Shown: positions 6,853 to 14,256, numbered from the stretch's first letter. The stretch is DNA of 22,203 bases from an uncultured Angelakisella sp. (GCA_904420255.1 CAJFUT010000010.1:1-22203); one strand, 5' to 3'. Notes: generated from the sequence alone by a model not told the origin. Translations and numbers: made by a program.

Positions 6853-8105
6853 ACCTTGACCTCCCCATTCTCCGGCCCCGGCAGGCCCATGGCGGCGGCG
6901 TAGCCGGTGGAGAAGGCAAGCTGGAGGTTGAAGCCCCCGGTGCGGGCGTCGATGTCCAGCACCTCCCCGGCGAAATAGAGCCCCGGCACCAGCCGGGAAG
7001 CCATGGTCCCAGGGTCCACCTGGGAAACCTTCACCCCGCCGGCGGTGACCACCGCCTCCTCCACCGGGCCCAGGGCGGTGGGGGTCAGGGGGAAGGCCTT
7101 CACCAACCCCGCCAGGCGGGACCGCTCCTCCCGGGTCAGGTGGTGGGCCTTCCGGTCCGGCGGCACCTGGGCGGCCTCCAGGAGGGGGAGGATCAAAACC
7201 CTGGGCAGCAGGCTCCCCAGGATATTGCCCAGGTCCCGGTTGGGGGCGTCCTCCAGGTCCCGGAGGAGCCGGGCGTCCAGCTGCTCCGGGGTGAGGCCCG
7301 GCTTCAGGTCAATGGCCAGGCGGTACTCCCCCGCCGGCTTCCGCATCCAGGCGCTGGCGGAGAGGACCAGGGGCCCGGATACCCCGGAATGGGTGAACAG
7401 CATCTCCCCCAGCTCCTGGAACAGGGGCTTCTTTTTCCCCCGCTCCCAGAGGGTGAGGGTGACGTTTTTCAGGGAGAGGCCCGCCATCCGCCCGCAGCAG
7501 TCCTCGGCGCAGAGGATGGGCACCAGGCTCCCCCGGGGCTCCACAATGGTGTGCCCTGCCCCGGCGGCCAGCCGGAAACCGCTGCCGTCGCTGCCGGTGC
7601 CGGGGTAGCTCATCCCCCCGGCGGCCAGCACCACACTCCGCCCCCGGAATTCCCTGCCGTCCTGGCTGCGGACCCCGGCGGCGGCGCCGTCCTCCAGGAG
7701 GATTTCCGAGACCTTGGCCTGGACGATCCGGGCCCCTCCCTCCCGGGCAAAGCGGACCAGGGCGTCGGCCACGTCCCTGGCGCTGTCCGAAACGGGAAAG
7801 ACCCGGTTGCCCCGCTCGGTTTTCAGGGGCACCCCCAAGCCCTCAAAAAGGGCCATGGTGTCCGCCGGGGAAAAGCGGCTCAGGGCGCTGTAGAGGAACT
7901 TGGGGTTGGACATGACGTTTTTCATCACTTCATCGGGGGGGCAGTTGTTGGTGAGGTTGCAGCGGCCCTTGCCGGTGACCAGGATCTTCCTGGCGGGGCG
8001 CTCCCTCCCCTCCGCCACCAGCACCGAAAGGCCCCGGCGGGCGGCGAAGCCGGCGCAGAGGAGGCCCGCCGCGCCGCCTCCCACAATCACAGCGTCGTAT
8101 CTCAT
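6849..8105 (-). CDS. NAD(P)/FAD-dependent oxidoreductase of the HI0933/BaiN type
   Basis: A 418-residue flavoprotein. The N-terminus VIVGGGAAG (about 6-14) is the dinucleotide-binding Rossmann loop for FAD. GKGRCNLTN (45-53) is the hallmark of the HI0933 family, and the C-terminal stretch GLYFAGEVLDIDARTGGFN followed by LQLAFSTGYAA is the second FAD contact, also typical. Relatives are annotated as aminoacetone oxidase family or BaiN; BaiN is credited with a reductive step of bile acid 7-dehydroxylation, but most members have no tested function and I do not assign one here. The ATG has AAGGAG six bases upstream. I see no clear promoter in the 96 bases before it. The SnoaL-like gene overlaps its stop, and cmk follows, an order common for this family in Clostridia. 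Confidence 0.92.
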   Translation of the reverse strand: MRYDAVIVGGGAAGLLCAGFAARRGLSVLVAEGRERPARKILVTGKGRCNLTNNCPPDEVMKNVMSNPKFLYSALSRFSPADTMALFEGLGVPLKTERGNRVFPVSDSARDVADALVRFAREGGARIVQAKVSEILLEDGAAAGVRSQDGREFRGRSVVLAAGGMSYPGTGSDGSGFRLAAGAGHTIVEPRGSLVPILCAEDCCGRMAGLSLKNVTLTLWERGKKKPLFQELGEMLFTHSGVSGPLVLSASAWMRKPAGEYRLAIDLKPGLTPEQLDARLLRDLEDAPNRDLGNILGSLLPRVLILPLLEAAQVPPDRKAHHLTREERSRLAGLVKAFPLTPTALGPVEEAVVTAGGVKVSQVDPGTMASRLVPGLYFAGEVLDIDARTGGFNLQLAFSTGYAAAMGLPGPENGEVKV

Positions 8106-8139
8106 CCTTTTCTCCTTCCCGGGGATTTTTCACAGCAAA

Positions 8140-8197
8140 AGGCGCGGTCCCCGCCGGCTTCGGATGCCCCCGGCACCCGCCCGGCTCCGCCGCGCCT
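8140..8197 (-). terminator. Possible terminator after the RpiR-type regulator gene
   Basis: On the minus strand AGGCGCGG (8190-8197) pairs with CCGCGCCT (8140-8147) across a GC-rich interior that can fold further, and is followed by TTTTGC. It begins five bases after the regulator stop codon. The T run is short and the enclosed loop long, so termination may be partial. Confidence 0.42.
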
Positions 8198-8201
8198 CTC
8201 C

Positions 8202-9077
8202 TCAGAGCTTTTTCGCCCCGTCGGTCCGCTCGTAGACGTCGTATTCCTCCCAGATCCCCTCCAGGGTGGAATAGGTTTTGCTGATCTCGTCCTTCTTCTT
8301 GAGGCCCACCGCCACAATCAGGGCGTTGATGACGCTCATGGGGGCCACCAGGCTGTCCACAAAGGAAGCCATCTCGCTGCGGGCCAGGAGGAGGATATCC
8401 GCCGCCTGGGCCAGGGGCGCCGAGGTGGAGTCGGTGAGGGCTACCACCTTCGCCCCGCGGTTTTTGGCGTACCGGGCCGCCTTCAGGGTGCGCTGGGAAT
8501 AGCGGGGGAAGCTCATGGCGATAAAGACATCCCCCTCCCGAATACGGAACATCTGCTCAAAGGTTTCCCCGGTGGAATTGGAATTGACGCAGTGAACATG
8601 GGGGAACATCTGATTGAAGTAAAAGGCCAGGAAGCTTGCCAGCATACTGGAGCTGCGGATCCCCAAAATATAGATTTCCCCCGCCTCCACAATGGAATCC
8701 ACCGCCGCCTCAAAGGCGCTGTGGTCCGCCTCCTCCAGGGTGCGGCGGATCTTCTCGCTGTCCAGGCTCAGCACCTTGGTGAGGACGTCCGCGTCCCCGA
8801 TCTGGCCGTCGATGATCTCCATCCGCTGGACGGTGGTGAGACGGTTGCGGATAATCTCCTGAAGGTTCTTCTGAAGCTGTGGGTACCCCTCGAAGCCCAC
8901 CTCGGTGGCGAAGCGCACCACGGTGGATTCGCTCACCCCCACGGTGTCCCCCAGCTTGGAGGCGGTCATAAAGGCCGCCTTGTCGTAGTGCTGGGTGATG
9001 AATTTCCCAATGAGCTTCTGTCCCTTGGAAAAATTGGACATATTCTTTTCGATGATGCTCAAAAGGTCCATTGGCAC
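8202..9077 (-). CDS. MurR/RpiR-family transcriptional regulator with SIS domain
   Basis: A 291-residue regulator. The N-terminal 77 residues form the RpiR-type helix-turn-helix domain, with the recognition segment LGDTVGVSESTVVRFATEVG (about 42-61). Residues 125-260 are a SIS (sugar isomerase) domain, starting at EIYILGIRSSS, which in this family binds phosphosugars and controls DNA binding. Targets are usually sugar or amino sugar genes; none is adjacent, so its regulon is unknown. I choose the GTG at 9075-9077 as start because AGGAG lies nine bases before it, while the in-frame ATG two codons later would be 15 bases away. It has its own promoter at 9119-9147 and lies downstream of the HPr terminator, so it is likely a single-gene transcript. 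Confidence 0.94.
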   Translation of the reverse strand: MPMDLLSIIEKNMSNFSKGQKLIGKFITQHYDKAAFMTASKLGDTVGVSESTVVRFATEVGFEGYPQLQKNLQEIIRNRLTTVQRMEIIDGQIGDADVLTKVLSLDSEKIRRTLEEADHSAFEAAVDSIVEAGEIYILGIRSSSMLASFLAFYFNQMFPHVHCVNSNSTGETFEQMFRIREGDVFIAMSFPRYSQRTLKAARYAKNRGAKVVALTDSTSAPLAQAADILLLARSEMASFVDSLVAPMSVINALIVAVGLKKKDEISKTYSTLEGIWEEYDVYERTDGAKKL

Positions 9078-9118
9078 AGCGGATAACTCCTCTCAAAACA
9101 GGATTTTCACTCCCCCCA

Positions 9119-9147
9119 ATGATACCCAATCCTGCCGCAAAAATCAA
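9119..9147 (-). promoter_or_regulatory. Promoter of the RpiR-type regulator
   Basis: TTGATT (9142-9147, minus strand), a 17-base spacer and TATCAT (9119-9124). The -10 box matches five of six positions and the -35 four of six. The leader would be about 35 bases, ending in a GAGAGGAG ribosome binding site. Confidence 0.6.
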
Positions 9148-9206
9148 GGCTTCGGGGGCAAAAAATGCAGGGGTTTTTGCTGCTTCCTGCAAATCCGGCC
9201 GGTCCA

Positions 9207-9224
9207 GGCCCTCCGGGGAGGGCC
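9207..9224. repeat. GC-rich inverted repeat between the HPr terminator and the regulator promoter
   Basis: GGCCCTCC (9207-9214) and GGAGGGCC (9217-9224) are perfect complements around two bases. It follows the HPr terminator on the minus strand and lies about 60 bases upstream of the regulator -35 box. It could be a backup hairpin or a protein site; there is no T run beside it. Confidence 0.4.
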
Positions 9225-9231
9225 GCGCCGG

Positions 9232-9275
9232 CAAAAAACAAAGCCATCCCGCCCCCCAGGGGGACAGAATGGCTT
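9232..9275 (-). terminator. Intrinsic terminator of the HPr gene
   Basis: On the minus strand AAGCCAT (9269-9275) pairs with ATGGCTT (9241-9247). The stem continues through a CCCCC/GGGGG core with a few mismatches and is followed by TTGTTTTTTGC. It lies 22 bases after the HPr stop. Confidence 0.82.
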
Positions 9276-9296
9276 CGGCGTCAGCCGTGTCCGCGT

Positions 9297-9560
9297 TTAT
9301 TCGGCAAATCCGGAATCCACCAGCTTGATGAGGGAATCCACCGCCTGCTCCTCATCGGCGCCGTCGGCGATGATCTTGATGGAGGTGCCTCCAACAATCC
9401 CCAGAGAGAGGACGCCCAGCAGGCTCTTGGCGTTGACCCGCCGCTCCTCCTTCTCCACCCAGATGGAGGACTTGAACTCATTGGCCTTCTGAATAAAGAA
9501 GGTGGCGGGCCTGGCGTGCAGGCCAACGTGGTTCTGTACAACAACCTCTTTTACATACAT
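9297..9560 (-). CDS. ptsH: HPr-family phosphocarrier protein
   Basis: An 87-residue HPr. It carries the phosphate-accepting His15 within NHVGLHARPA and the regulatory Ser46 within NAKSLLGVLSLG, the residue phosphorylated by HPr kinase in Firmicutes for catabolite repression. With both sites present it looks like true HPr rather than Crh, which lacks His15. HPr passes phosphate from enzyme I to sugar-specific EIIA proteins in the cytoplasm. No ptsI or EII gene is adjacent; the gene is alone between its own strong promoter (9612-9640) and terminator (9232-9275). The ATG has GAGGAG nine bases upstream. The leader carries a TGAAATTTCA palindrome flanked by two ACCGTGA copies, which might be an operator. 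Confidence 0.95.
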   Translation of the reverse strand: MYVKEVVVQNHVGLHARPATFFIQKANEFKSSIWVEKEERRVNAKSLLGVLSLGIVGGTSIKIIADGADEEQAVDSLIKLVDSGFAE

Positions 9561-9611
9561 AACGAAAAACTCCTCACGGTCAATGAAATTTCACGGTGAT
9601 TTCCTGCCTTG

Positions 9612-9640
9612 ATTATATCCACCAGGATACCCTTCGTCAA
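9612..9640 (-). promoter_or_regulatory. Strong sigma-A promoter of the HPr gene
   Basis: TTGACG (9635-9640, minus strand), 17 bases, TATAAT (9612-9617): one mismatch to consensus in twelve positions. It abuts the T run of the preceding terminator and gives a leader of about 45 bases. Confidence 0.85.
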
Positions 9641-9642
9641 CG

Positions 9643-9675
9643 AAAAAACATCCCAAAGGCTGGCATTTTGGGGAT
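9643..9675 (-). terminator. Intrinsic terminator of the ylxM-to-DUF554 operon
   Basis: On the minus strand ATCCCCAAA (9667-9675) pairs with TTTGGGAT (9650-9657) with one bulged C, and GTTTTTT follows (9643-9648 on the plus strand reads as A residues). It lies about 50 bases after the DUF554 stop. An isolated T8 run nearer the stop has no hairpin. Confidence 0.6.
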
Positions 9676-9726
9676 TTTCTGCTTGTTTTCCAGTTGCCGA
9701 GCCAAAAAAAACCCCCTGTTTGTGCA

Positions 9727-10455
9727 TCATACCCATAAAGTTTTCAACAGTATTGTGACATTATACATCACCGGCCCCAGCAGCGCCGGCAGCAGATTGG
9801 CGGTCTTGATTTTCACCACGCCGAAGAAATTGATGCCGATGCAGATGACGATGGCATACCCCACCATGCAGATCTGGTTCAGCAGGTCCCCCACCAGGAT
9901 GTTCTGGAGGTAGCCCGCCAGCAGGGTGATGGCGCCCTGGTAAACCAGCACCGTCAGGGCGGCGCAGGGCACCCCCACCCCCAGGCTGGCCCCCAGGACG
10001 ATGGCGGCGATGAAGTCCAGTGAGCTTTTGATGAGCAGCACCCTGTAATCCCCGGTAAGGCCGTCCTGGAGGGAGCCGATGATGGTCATGGCCCCGACGC
10101 AGAACAGCAGGGAGGCGCTGACAAAGCCCTTGGAAAAATTGCTGGCCCGCAGCTTCTTCTCGATCCGGTCCCCAAGGCGGTTGAGGCGGTCGTCGATGCC
10201 CAGCAGCTCCCCGATGACCGCCCCCGCCGCCAGGCTCACCAGCAGCAGCAGCTCCCCCGAGGAGGAAACGGCCCCGGTGGCGGGGTCCGCCGACAGCATC
10301 ATGGAAAGCAGGCCGTTGAGGCCGATGACACAGGTGGCAAGACCCAGCATCTGGGTCACCGCCTGGTCGATCCGCTCCGGCAGCCCCTTCTTGACGCAGA
10401 GGCCGATGAAGCCTCCCGCCAGCACCGCCGCGGTGTTGATGATGGTTCCCGTCAT
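9727..10455 (-). CDS. DUF554-family membrane protein (YqgA/YdfK type)
   Basis: A 242-residue polytopic membrane protein of the DUF554 family. Family features seen are the start TGTIINTAAVLAGGFIGL, the segment FCVGAMTIIGSLQDGLTGD in the middle, and LLIKSSLDFIAAIVLG after it. I count about six or seven hydrophobic segments (around residues 5-22, 37-52, 68-86, 110-126, 140-160, 165-182, 190-240). The function of the family is not established; some are listed as possible transporters. The gene starts 19 bases after trmD in the same direction, so it is probably the last gene of the ylxM-ffh-rpsP-khpA-rimM-trmD transcript. The link to translation genes is positional only. Confidence 0.92.
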   Translation of the reverse strand: MTGTIINTAAVLAGGFIGLCVKKGLPERIDQAVTQMLGLATCVIGLNGLLSMMLSADPATGAVSSSGELLLLVSLAAGAVIGELLGIDDRLNRLGDRIEKKLRASNFSKGFVSASLLFCVGAMTIIGSLQDGLTGDYRVLLIKSSLDFIAAIVLGASLGVGVPCAALTVLVYQGAITLLAGYLQNILVGDLLNQICMVGYAIVICIGINFFGVVKIKTANLLPALLGPVMYNVTILLKTLWV

Positions 10456-10474
10456 ATGCTCCCCCTTTTCTCCG

Positions 10475-11227
10475 TCAGTCCTCCGCCCCTTCTTCCCGCT
10501 CCAGCCGGGCCAGGTAGGCCCGGTCGGCGGGGGTCAGGCTGGCCTTCTCCAGCAGGTCCGGGCGCTTTTTCCAGGTGGCCAGCAGGGACTGCTCCCGGCG
10601 CCATTTGGCGATGTTGGCGTGGTGGCCGGAGAGAAGCACCGGCGGCACCTCCCTGCCGTTCCACACCGACGGGTGGCTGTACTGGGGATATTCCAGAAGG
10701 CCGTCCTGGAAACTCTCCTCGGTGAAGCAGCTCTCATCGCTGAGGACCCCGGGGCAGAGCCGGGCCACCGCGTCCAGGATGCAGAGGGCGGGCAGCTCCC
10801 CCCCGGTGAGGACATAATCCCCCAGGGAGATCTCCTCGTCCACAATCTCGTCCAGGACCCGCTGGTCCACCCCCTCGTAGTGGCCGCAGAGGAACATGAT
10901 ATGGGGACGGGCCGCCAGCTCCGCCGCCTTCCGCTGGGTAAACACCTGCCCCTGGGGGGAAGGGAACACCACATAGGGCTTCCCGCCGGAAACCCGGCAG
11001 ATTTCCTCATAGCAGCGGTAGATGGGCCCCACCTGCATCAGCATCCCCTTGCCCCCGCCGTAGGTGCAGTCGTCCACCCGGTTGTGCTTGTTGCCGGCAA
11101 AGTCCCGGATGTTGAAATAGTTCACCGAGATTTTCCCCGCCCGCTGGGCCCGCCCGATGATGCTCTCGTCGGTGACGGCCATGCACATATCCACAAACAG
11201 GGTGGCTACGTCAAACCGTGGTATCAT
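10475..11227 (-). CDS. trmD: tRNA (guanine-37-N1)-methyltransferase
   Basis: A 250-residue TrmD, the S-adenosylmethionine-dependent enzyme that methylates G37 next to the anticodon and so prevents frameshifting. The family landmarks are VDDCTYGGGKGM (51-62), LCGHYEGVDQRV (113-124), and EISLGDYVLTGGELPA (132-147), which form the trefoil knot that binds the methyl donor, followed by LEYPQYSHP. The frame stays open for 18 codons upstream, but the ATG at 11227 fits the family start (MxxDVxTLF) and has GGAGG 12 bases before it. The start lies 17 bases inside rimM, a coupling often seen for this pair. Confidence 0.96.
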   Translation of the reverse strand: MIPRFDVATLFVDMCMAVTDESIIGRAQRAGKISVNYFNIRDFAGNKHNRVDDCTYGGGKGMLMQVGPIYRCYEEICRVSGGKPYVVFPSPQGQVFTQRKAAELAARPHIMFLCGHYEGVDQRVLDEIVDEEISLGDYVLTGGELPALCILDAVARLCPGVLSDESCFTEESFQDGLLEYPQYSHPSVWNGREVPPVLLSGHHANIAKWRREQSLLATWKKRPDLLEKASLTPADRAYLARLEREEGAED

Positions 11228-11732
11228 GGTCAAACAGTCCCTCCAGGGGTCGGATTTCCATCCGCCCGGCCTCAATGTCAATCCTCACCACCACCTGGGG
11301 GATGGCGGGGACCAGCTCCACCGCCCCGTCGGGGAATTCCACATGGTAAACGTCGTTGGCGCCGGTGCGGGAAACGTCCCGGAGGACGCCGTAGACCCGG
11401 CCGGTGTCGGCGTCCGCCACCGTCATCCCCAAAAGGTCCTGGACATAGTGCTGCCCCTCCTCCAGGGTGTCGTCCTCCCGGTCCAGGTAGAGGACCTTCC
11501 CCCGGAGGGCCTGGGCCGCCTCGGGGGTATCCACCCCCCGGAGCTTCAAGAGCACCATGTTCTTCTGGACCCGGGCCTTTTCCACCGTCATGGGGACCTC
11601 ACCCTTTTCCAGGTACAGGGTGGCAAAGCCGGTGAGGTCCTCGGGGGAATCGCACCAGGGCTGCACCCGGACATCCCCCCGCAGGCCGTGGACCGAAACC
11701 ACCCTGCCGCACTCCAGATATTTCTTTCTCAT
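11211..11732 (-). CDS. rimM: Ribosome maturation factor RimM
   Basis: A 173-residue RimM, which binds S19 and helps mature the head of the 30S subunit. The N-terminal barrel (1-85) begins with the hallmark GRVVSVHGLRGDVRVQPWCD. The C-terminal PRC-barrel (about 95-170) contains the family segment RTGANDVYHVE and ends in LVPAIPQVVVRIDIEAGRM, followed by EI. The ATG has GGAGGAG nine bases upstream. Its 3' end overlaps trmD by 17 bases, and a strong hairpin (11784-11810) stands between khpA and this gene and may tune its expression relative to the genes upstream. Confidence 0.96.
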   Translation of the reverse strand: MRKKYLECGRVVSVHGLRGDVRVQPWCDSPEDLTGFATLYLEKGEVPMTVEKARVQKNMVLLKLRGVDTPEAAQALRGKVLYLDREDDTLEEGQHYVQDLLGMTVADADTGRVYGVLRDVSRTGANDVYHVEFPDGAVELVPAIPQVVVRIDIEAGRMEIRPLEGLFDHDTTV

Positions 11733-11783
11733 TTTTCAGTTCTCCTCCGCCGGCAGCCCGGGCGCCCCCCAAAAGGGAACAAA

Positions 11784-11810
11784 GGGGCTGTAACCAGCCG
11801 TTACAGCCCC
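11784..11810 (-). terminator. Intergenic hairpin between khpA and rimM (possible attenuator)
   Basis: A perfect 11-base-pair hairpin, GGGGCTGTAAC (11784-11794), five-base loop, GTTACAGCCCC (11800-11810). On the minus strand it is followed by TTTGTTCCCTTTT, a broken T run. It lies within an operon, so partial termination or RNA stabilisation is more likely than a full stop. Confidence 0.6.
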
Positions 11811-11825
11811 TGCGCCCAACCAGAA

Positions 11826-12074
11826 TCAGTCGATCTCAACCGCGACCTTCATGCCGGCCTTGTTGGCGGCGGCCCGTACCACAGTGCGGATGGCCTTGGC
11901 GATCCGCCCTTGCTTGCCGATGACCCGGCCCATATCGTCCGCCGCCACATGGAGGTGGAAGACAATGGTGCCGTCCTCGGCGGGCTCGTCCGCGGTGACG
12001 TTCACCGCGTCCTTCTCGTCCACAAGGTCCCTGGCAATGGCTACAATCAGATTCACGATGGTCTGGCTATCCAT
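11826..12074 (-). CDS. khpA: KH-domain RNA-binding protein KhpA
   Basis: An 82-residue single KH domain. The GxxG loop that contacts RNA is G53-K-Q-G56 within GRVIGKQGRIAKAIRTVV. KhpA pairs with KhpB (EloR/Jag) in other Firmicutes and affects cell elongation and small RNA function. Its place between rpsP and rimM is conserved across the phylum. The ATG has GAGGAGG upstream at 12 bases, slightly long spacing, but no other start is better. There are 44 bases between rpsP and this gene and no promoter of its own. Confidence 0.95.
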   Translation of the reverse strand: MDSQTIVNLIVAIARDLVDEKDAVNVTADEPAEDGTIVFHLHVAADDMGRVIGKQGRIAKAIRTVVRAAANKAGMKVAVEID

Positions 12075-12118
12075 AGAATAAGGTTACCTCCTCAAAGGAT
12101 CGTTTCTGGGAATCCCGG

Positions 12119-12361
12119 TTACAGAATGCCGTTCAGCTTCAGCAGAGCCTTCACGGTATCGGTGGGCTGGGCCCCGTTGGCCAGCCACTTCTTGGTCTTT
12201 TCGGCGTCCACCTTGAACTCGGAGGGGTTCTTGGTGGGATCGTAGGTGCCTACCTCCTCGATGAAGCGGCCGTCCCGGGGATACCGGGAATCCGCCACCA
12301 CGATGCGGTAGAAGGGGGCTTTCTTGGCGCCCATGCGGCGCAGACGGATCTTGACAGACAT
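12119..12361 (-). CDS. rpsP: 30S ribosomal protein S16
   Basis: An 80-residue S16, an early-binding small subunit protein. The N-terminus [20 protein letters not shown] and the following [20 protein letters not shown] are almost diagnostic. The frame can be read six codons further upstream, but the ATG at 12361 is preferred because GGAGG lies eight bases before it and the family begins MxVKIRL. It is third in the ylxM-ffh-rpsP-khpA-rimM-trmD order; the 69-base gap to ffh shows no clear promoter or terminator. Confidence 0.97.
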   Translation of the reverse strand: MSVKIRLRRMGAKKAPFYRIVVADSRYPRDGRFIEEVGTYDPTKNPSEFKVDAEKTKKWLANGAQPTDTVKALLKLNGIL

Positions 12362-12430
12362 AGCAGATACCTCCAGCATTTTTTCATTTTGTGATTTCTA
12401 TTCAACCGATTTTCTCGGCGGAAAACATGG

Positions 12431-13780
12431 TTACATGGGCAGGCCGGGCATCCCGCCCCCGAAGGGCATCCGCCCCCTGCGTTTTTTGCCCGGGCCCAGC
12501 TGCTTCATCAGCTTCTGGGTCTGCTCCAGCTGGCGGATGAGGCGGTTGACGTCCTCCACCCTGGTGCCGCTGCCGGCGGCGATGCGCCGCTTCCGGGAGG
12601 GGTTGATGAGGGAGGGCTTGCTCCGCTCGGCGGGGGTCATGGAGAGGATGATGGACTCGGTGCGCTTCATCTGGCGCTCCCCCTCCTGGGCGTCCTTCTC
12701 GCTCACCTTGCCCCCCATGCCGGGGATCATCTCCAGAAGGCTGGCGAAGGAGCCCATCTTCTTCATCTGGGCCATCTGATCCAGAAGGTCGTTGAAGTCC
12801 AGGCGGCCTTCCTTCATCTTTTTGGCGGTGGAAGCCGCCGCCTCGGCGTCCATCTGGGTGGTGGCCTTTTCAATGAGGGTCATCATGTCCCCCATCCCCA
12901 GAATCCGGGAGGCCATCCGGTCGGGGTAGAAGGGCTCCAGGTCCCCGATCTTTTCCCCGGTGCCGGCAAACTTGATGGGCTTGCCGGTGGCGGCCTTCAC
13001 CGAGAGGGCCGCGCCGCCCCTGGTGTCGCCGTCCAGCTTGGTGAGGATGATGCCGTCCACCCCCAGGGCCTCGTCGAAGCTCTGGGCCACGTTGACGGCG
13101 TCCTGGCCGGTCATGGAGTCGATGACCAGGAGGGTTTCGTTGGGATGGACCTGGTCTTTGATGGCCCGGAGCTCATCCATCAGCGCCTCGTCGATGTGGA
13201 GGCGGCCGGCGGTGTCGATGATGACGATGTCGTTGCCGTAATCGTTGGCGTGGCCCAGGGCCTTCCGGCAAATCTCCAGGGGATCCCCCTGGCCCATCTC
13301 AAAGACCGGGACCCCCGCCTTGCCCCCCACCACCTTCAGCTGGTCGATGGCGGCGGGACGGTAGACGTCGCAGGCCACCAGCAGGGGGCGCTTCCCCTGG
13401 GATTTGAAGAGATAGGCCAGCTTGGCGCTGTGGGTGGTTTTACCGGAGCCCTGGAGGCCGCACATGAGGATGATGGTGGGGATCTTGGAGGAGAGGTTGA
13501 TCCGGGTGTGGGTGGAGCCCATGAGGGCGGTCATCTCCTCGTGGACGATCTTGATGACCTGCTGGGCCGGGGTCAGGCTGTTGAGGACCTGCTCCCCCAC
13601 CGCCTTTTCGGTGACGCTCTTGACAAAATCCTTGGCAACCTTATAGTTGACGTCCGCCTCCAGAAGGGCCAGGCGCACCTCCCGCATGGCCTCCTTGACG
13701 TCGGCCTCGCTGAGCTTACCCCGGTTCTTCAGCTTTTTAAAGGTGGCGGACAGCTTTTCGGACAAGCCTTCAAATGCCAA
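12431..13780 (-). CDS. ffh: Signal recognition particle GTPase Ffh (SRP54)
   Basis: A 449-residue SRP54 homologue that binds signal peptides of nascent chains together with the 4.5S/6S RNA and docks at FtsY. An N-terminal helical bundle (1-85) begins AFEGLSEKL. The GTPase domain has G1 GLQGSGKTT (108-116), DTAGRL (189-194) and TKLDGDTRGG (247-256). The methionine-rich M domain runs from about 300 to the end and closes with a Gly/Met-rich tail. The start is the TTG at 13778-13780: GGGAG lies eight bases before it and the family begins MAFE. The only longer candidate, a GTG three codons earlier, nearly touches the Shine-Dalgarno. The third threonine of the usual GKTTT is histidine here. Confidence 0.96.
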   Translation of the reverse strand: MAFEGLSEKLSATFKKLKNRGKLSEADVKEAMREVRLALLEADVNYKVAKDFVKSVTEKAVGEQVLNSLTPAQQVIKIVHEEMTALMGSTHTRINLSSKIPTIILMCGLQGSGKTTHSAKLAYLFKSQGKRPLLVACDVYRPAAIDQLKVVGGKAGVPVFEMGQGDPLEICRKALGHANDYGNDIVIIDTAGRLHIDEALMDELRAIKDQVHPNETLLVIDSMTGQDAVNVAQSFDEALGVDGIILTKLDGDTRGGAALSVKAATGKPIKFAGTGEKIGDLEPFYPDRMASRILGMGDMMTLIEKATTQMDAEAAASTAKKMKEGRLDFNDLLDQMAQMKKMGSFASLLEMIPGMGGKVSEKDAQEGERQMKRTESIILSMTPAERSKPSLINPSRKRRIAAGSGTRVEDVNRLIRQLEQTQKLMKQLGPGKKRRGRMPFGGGMPGLPM

Positions 13781-13804
13781 TGGGCACACTCCCTTCTCTG
13801 GGGG

Positions 13805-14173
13805 CTATTCGTTGTCGCTGATCTCCCCGGCCAGCTCAATGATGCGGGCGGTCTTCTGGTAAATCTCCCTGGATTCCCCGAAGCGGTCGTTGACCCGCTC
13901 GATATCCTTGGCCAGATCGGTGATCTCGTCCAGGCAGGCCTGGATGCGGCGGAACCGCTGGGCCAGCTTCAGCCGCTCCTCATAGTCCAGGAGCTGGCCC
14001 TCGGCCCGCTTGATGGAGTCCCGCACCCCCTGCCGGGTGATGCCGCTGTGGGAGGCGATCTCCGCCAGGGAGAGGTCCTCGTTGTAATAAAGCTCCACCA
14101 CGTCCCGCTGCTTTTCGGTGAGCATCTCGCCATAGAAGTCCAGAAGGAGAGATATCTCCAGATTTTTGGCCAT
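13805..14173 (-). CDS. ylxM: YlxM-family SRP-associated DNA-binding-like protein
   Basis: A 122-residue YlxM/p13-family protein. The N-terminal half is a helix-turn-helix like sigma factor region 4: LTEKQRDVVELYYNEDLSLA, then EIASHSGITRQGVRDSIKRAE (about residues 18-58). The rest is predicted helical and charged. Members stand beside ffh in Firmicutes and have been linked to SRP function; a regulatory role is inferred from the fold. The ATG at 14173 has GGAGG seven bases before it; an upstream GTG or TTG would lie in the leader hairpin. It leads the operon, with a consensus promoter at 14228-14256, and ffh begins 24 bases after its stop. Confidence 0.93.
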   Translation of the reverse strand: MAKNLEISLLLDFYGEMLTEKQRDVVELYYNEDLSLAEIASHSGITRQGVRDSIKRAEGQLLDYEERLKLAQRFRRIQACLDEITDLAKDIERVNDRFGESREIYQKTARIIELAGEISDNE

Positions 14174-14189
14174 TTCCCCACCTCCAGGC

Positions 14190-14210
14190 TGTAAAGATAG
14201 TTTCTTTACA
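14190..14210 (-). promoter_or_regulatory. Leader hairpin just upstream of the ylxM ribosome binding site
   Basis: TGTAAAG (14190-14196) and CTTTACA (14204-14210) are perfect complements around a seven-base loop. The hairpin fills most of the roughly 48-base leader and ends about six bases before the Shine-Dalgarno. It could affect initiation or stability of the long operon mRNA, or be a protein site. Confidence 0.45.
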
Positions 14211-14227
14211 AGCAAACTGCCTGTGTT

Positions 14228-14256
14228 ATTATAGCCGGGGCAAAGGCCTCTGTCAA
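14228..14256 (-). promoter_or_regulatory. Consensus sigma-A promoter of the ylxM-ffh-rpsP-khpA-rimM-trmD operon
   Basis: TTGACA (14251-14256, minus strand), 17-base spacer, TATAAT (14228-14233): a perfect match in both boxes and spacing. It is the best promoter in the window and fits high constitutive expression of SRP and ribosome genes. Confidence 0.93.

Noticed and set aside
9551..9736. A 61-codon frame upstream of the HPr gene on the minus strand
   Set aside because: It spans the DUF554 stop, an intrinsic terminator and the HPr promoter, so it is not a likely gene.
11228..11281. Eighteen extra codons at the start of TrmD
   Set aside because: The extension lies within rimM and is not part of the family; the ATG at 11227 fits the conserved N-terminus.
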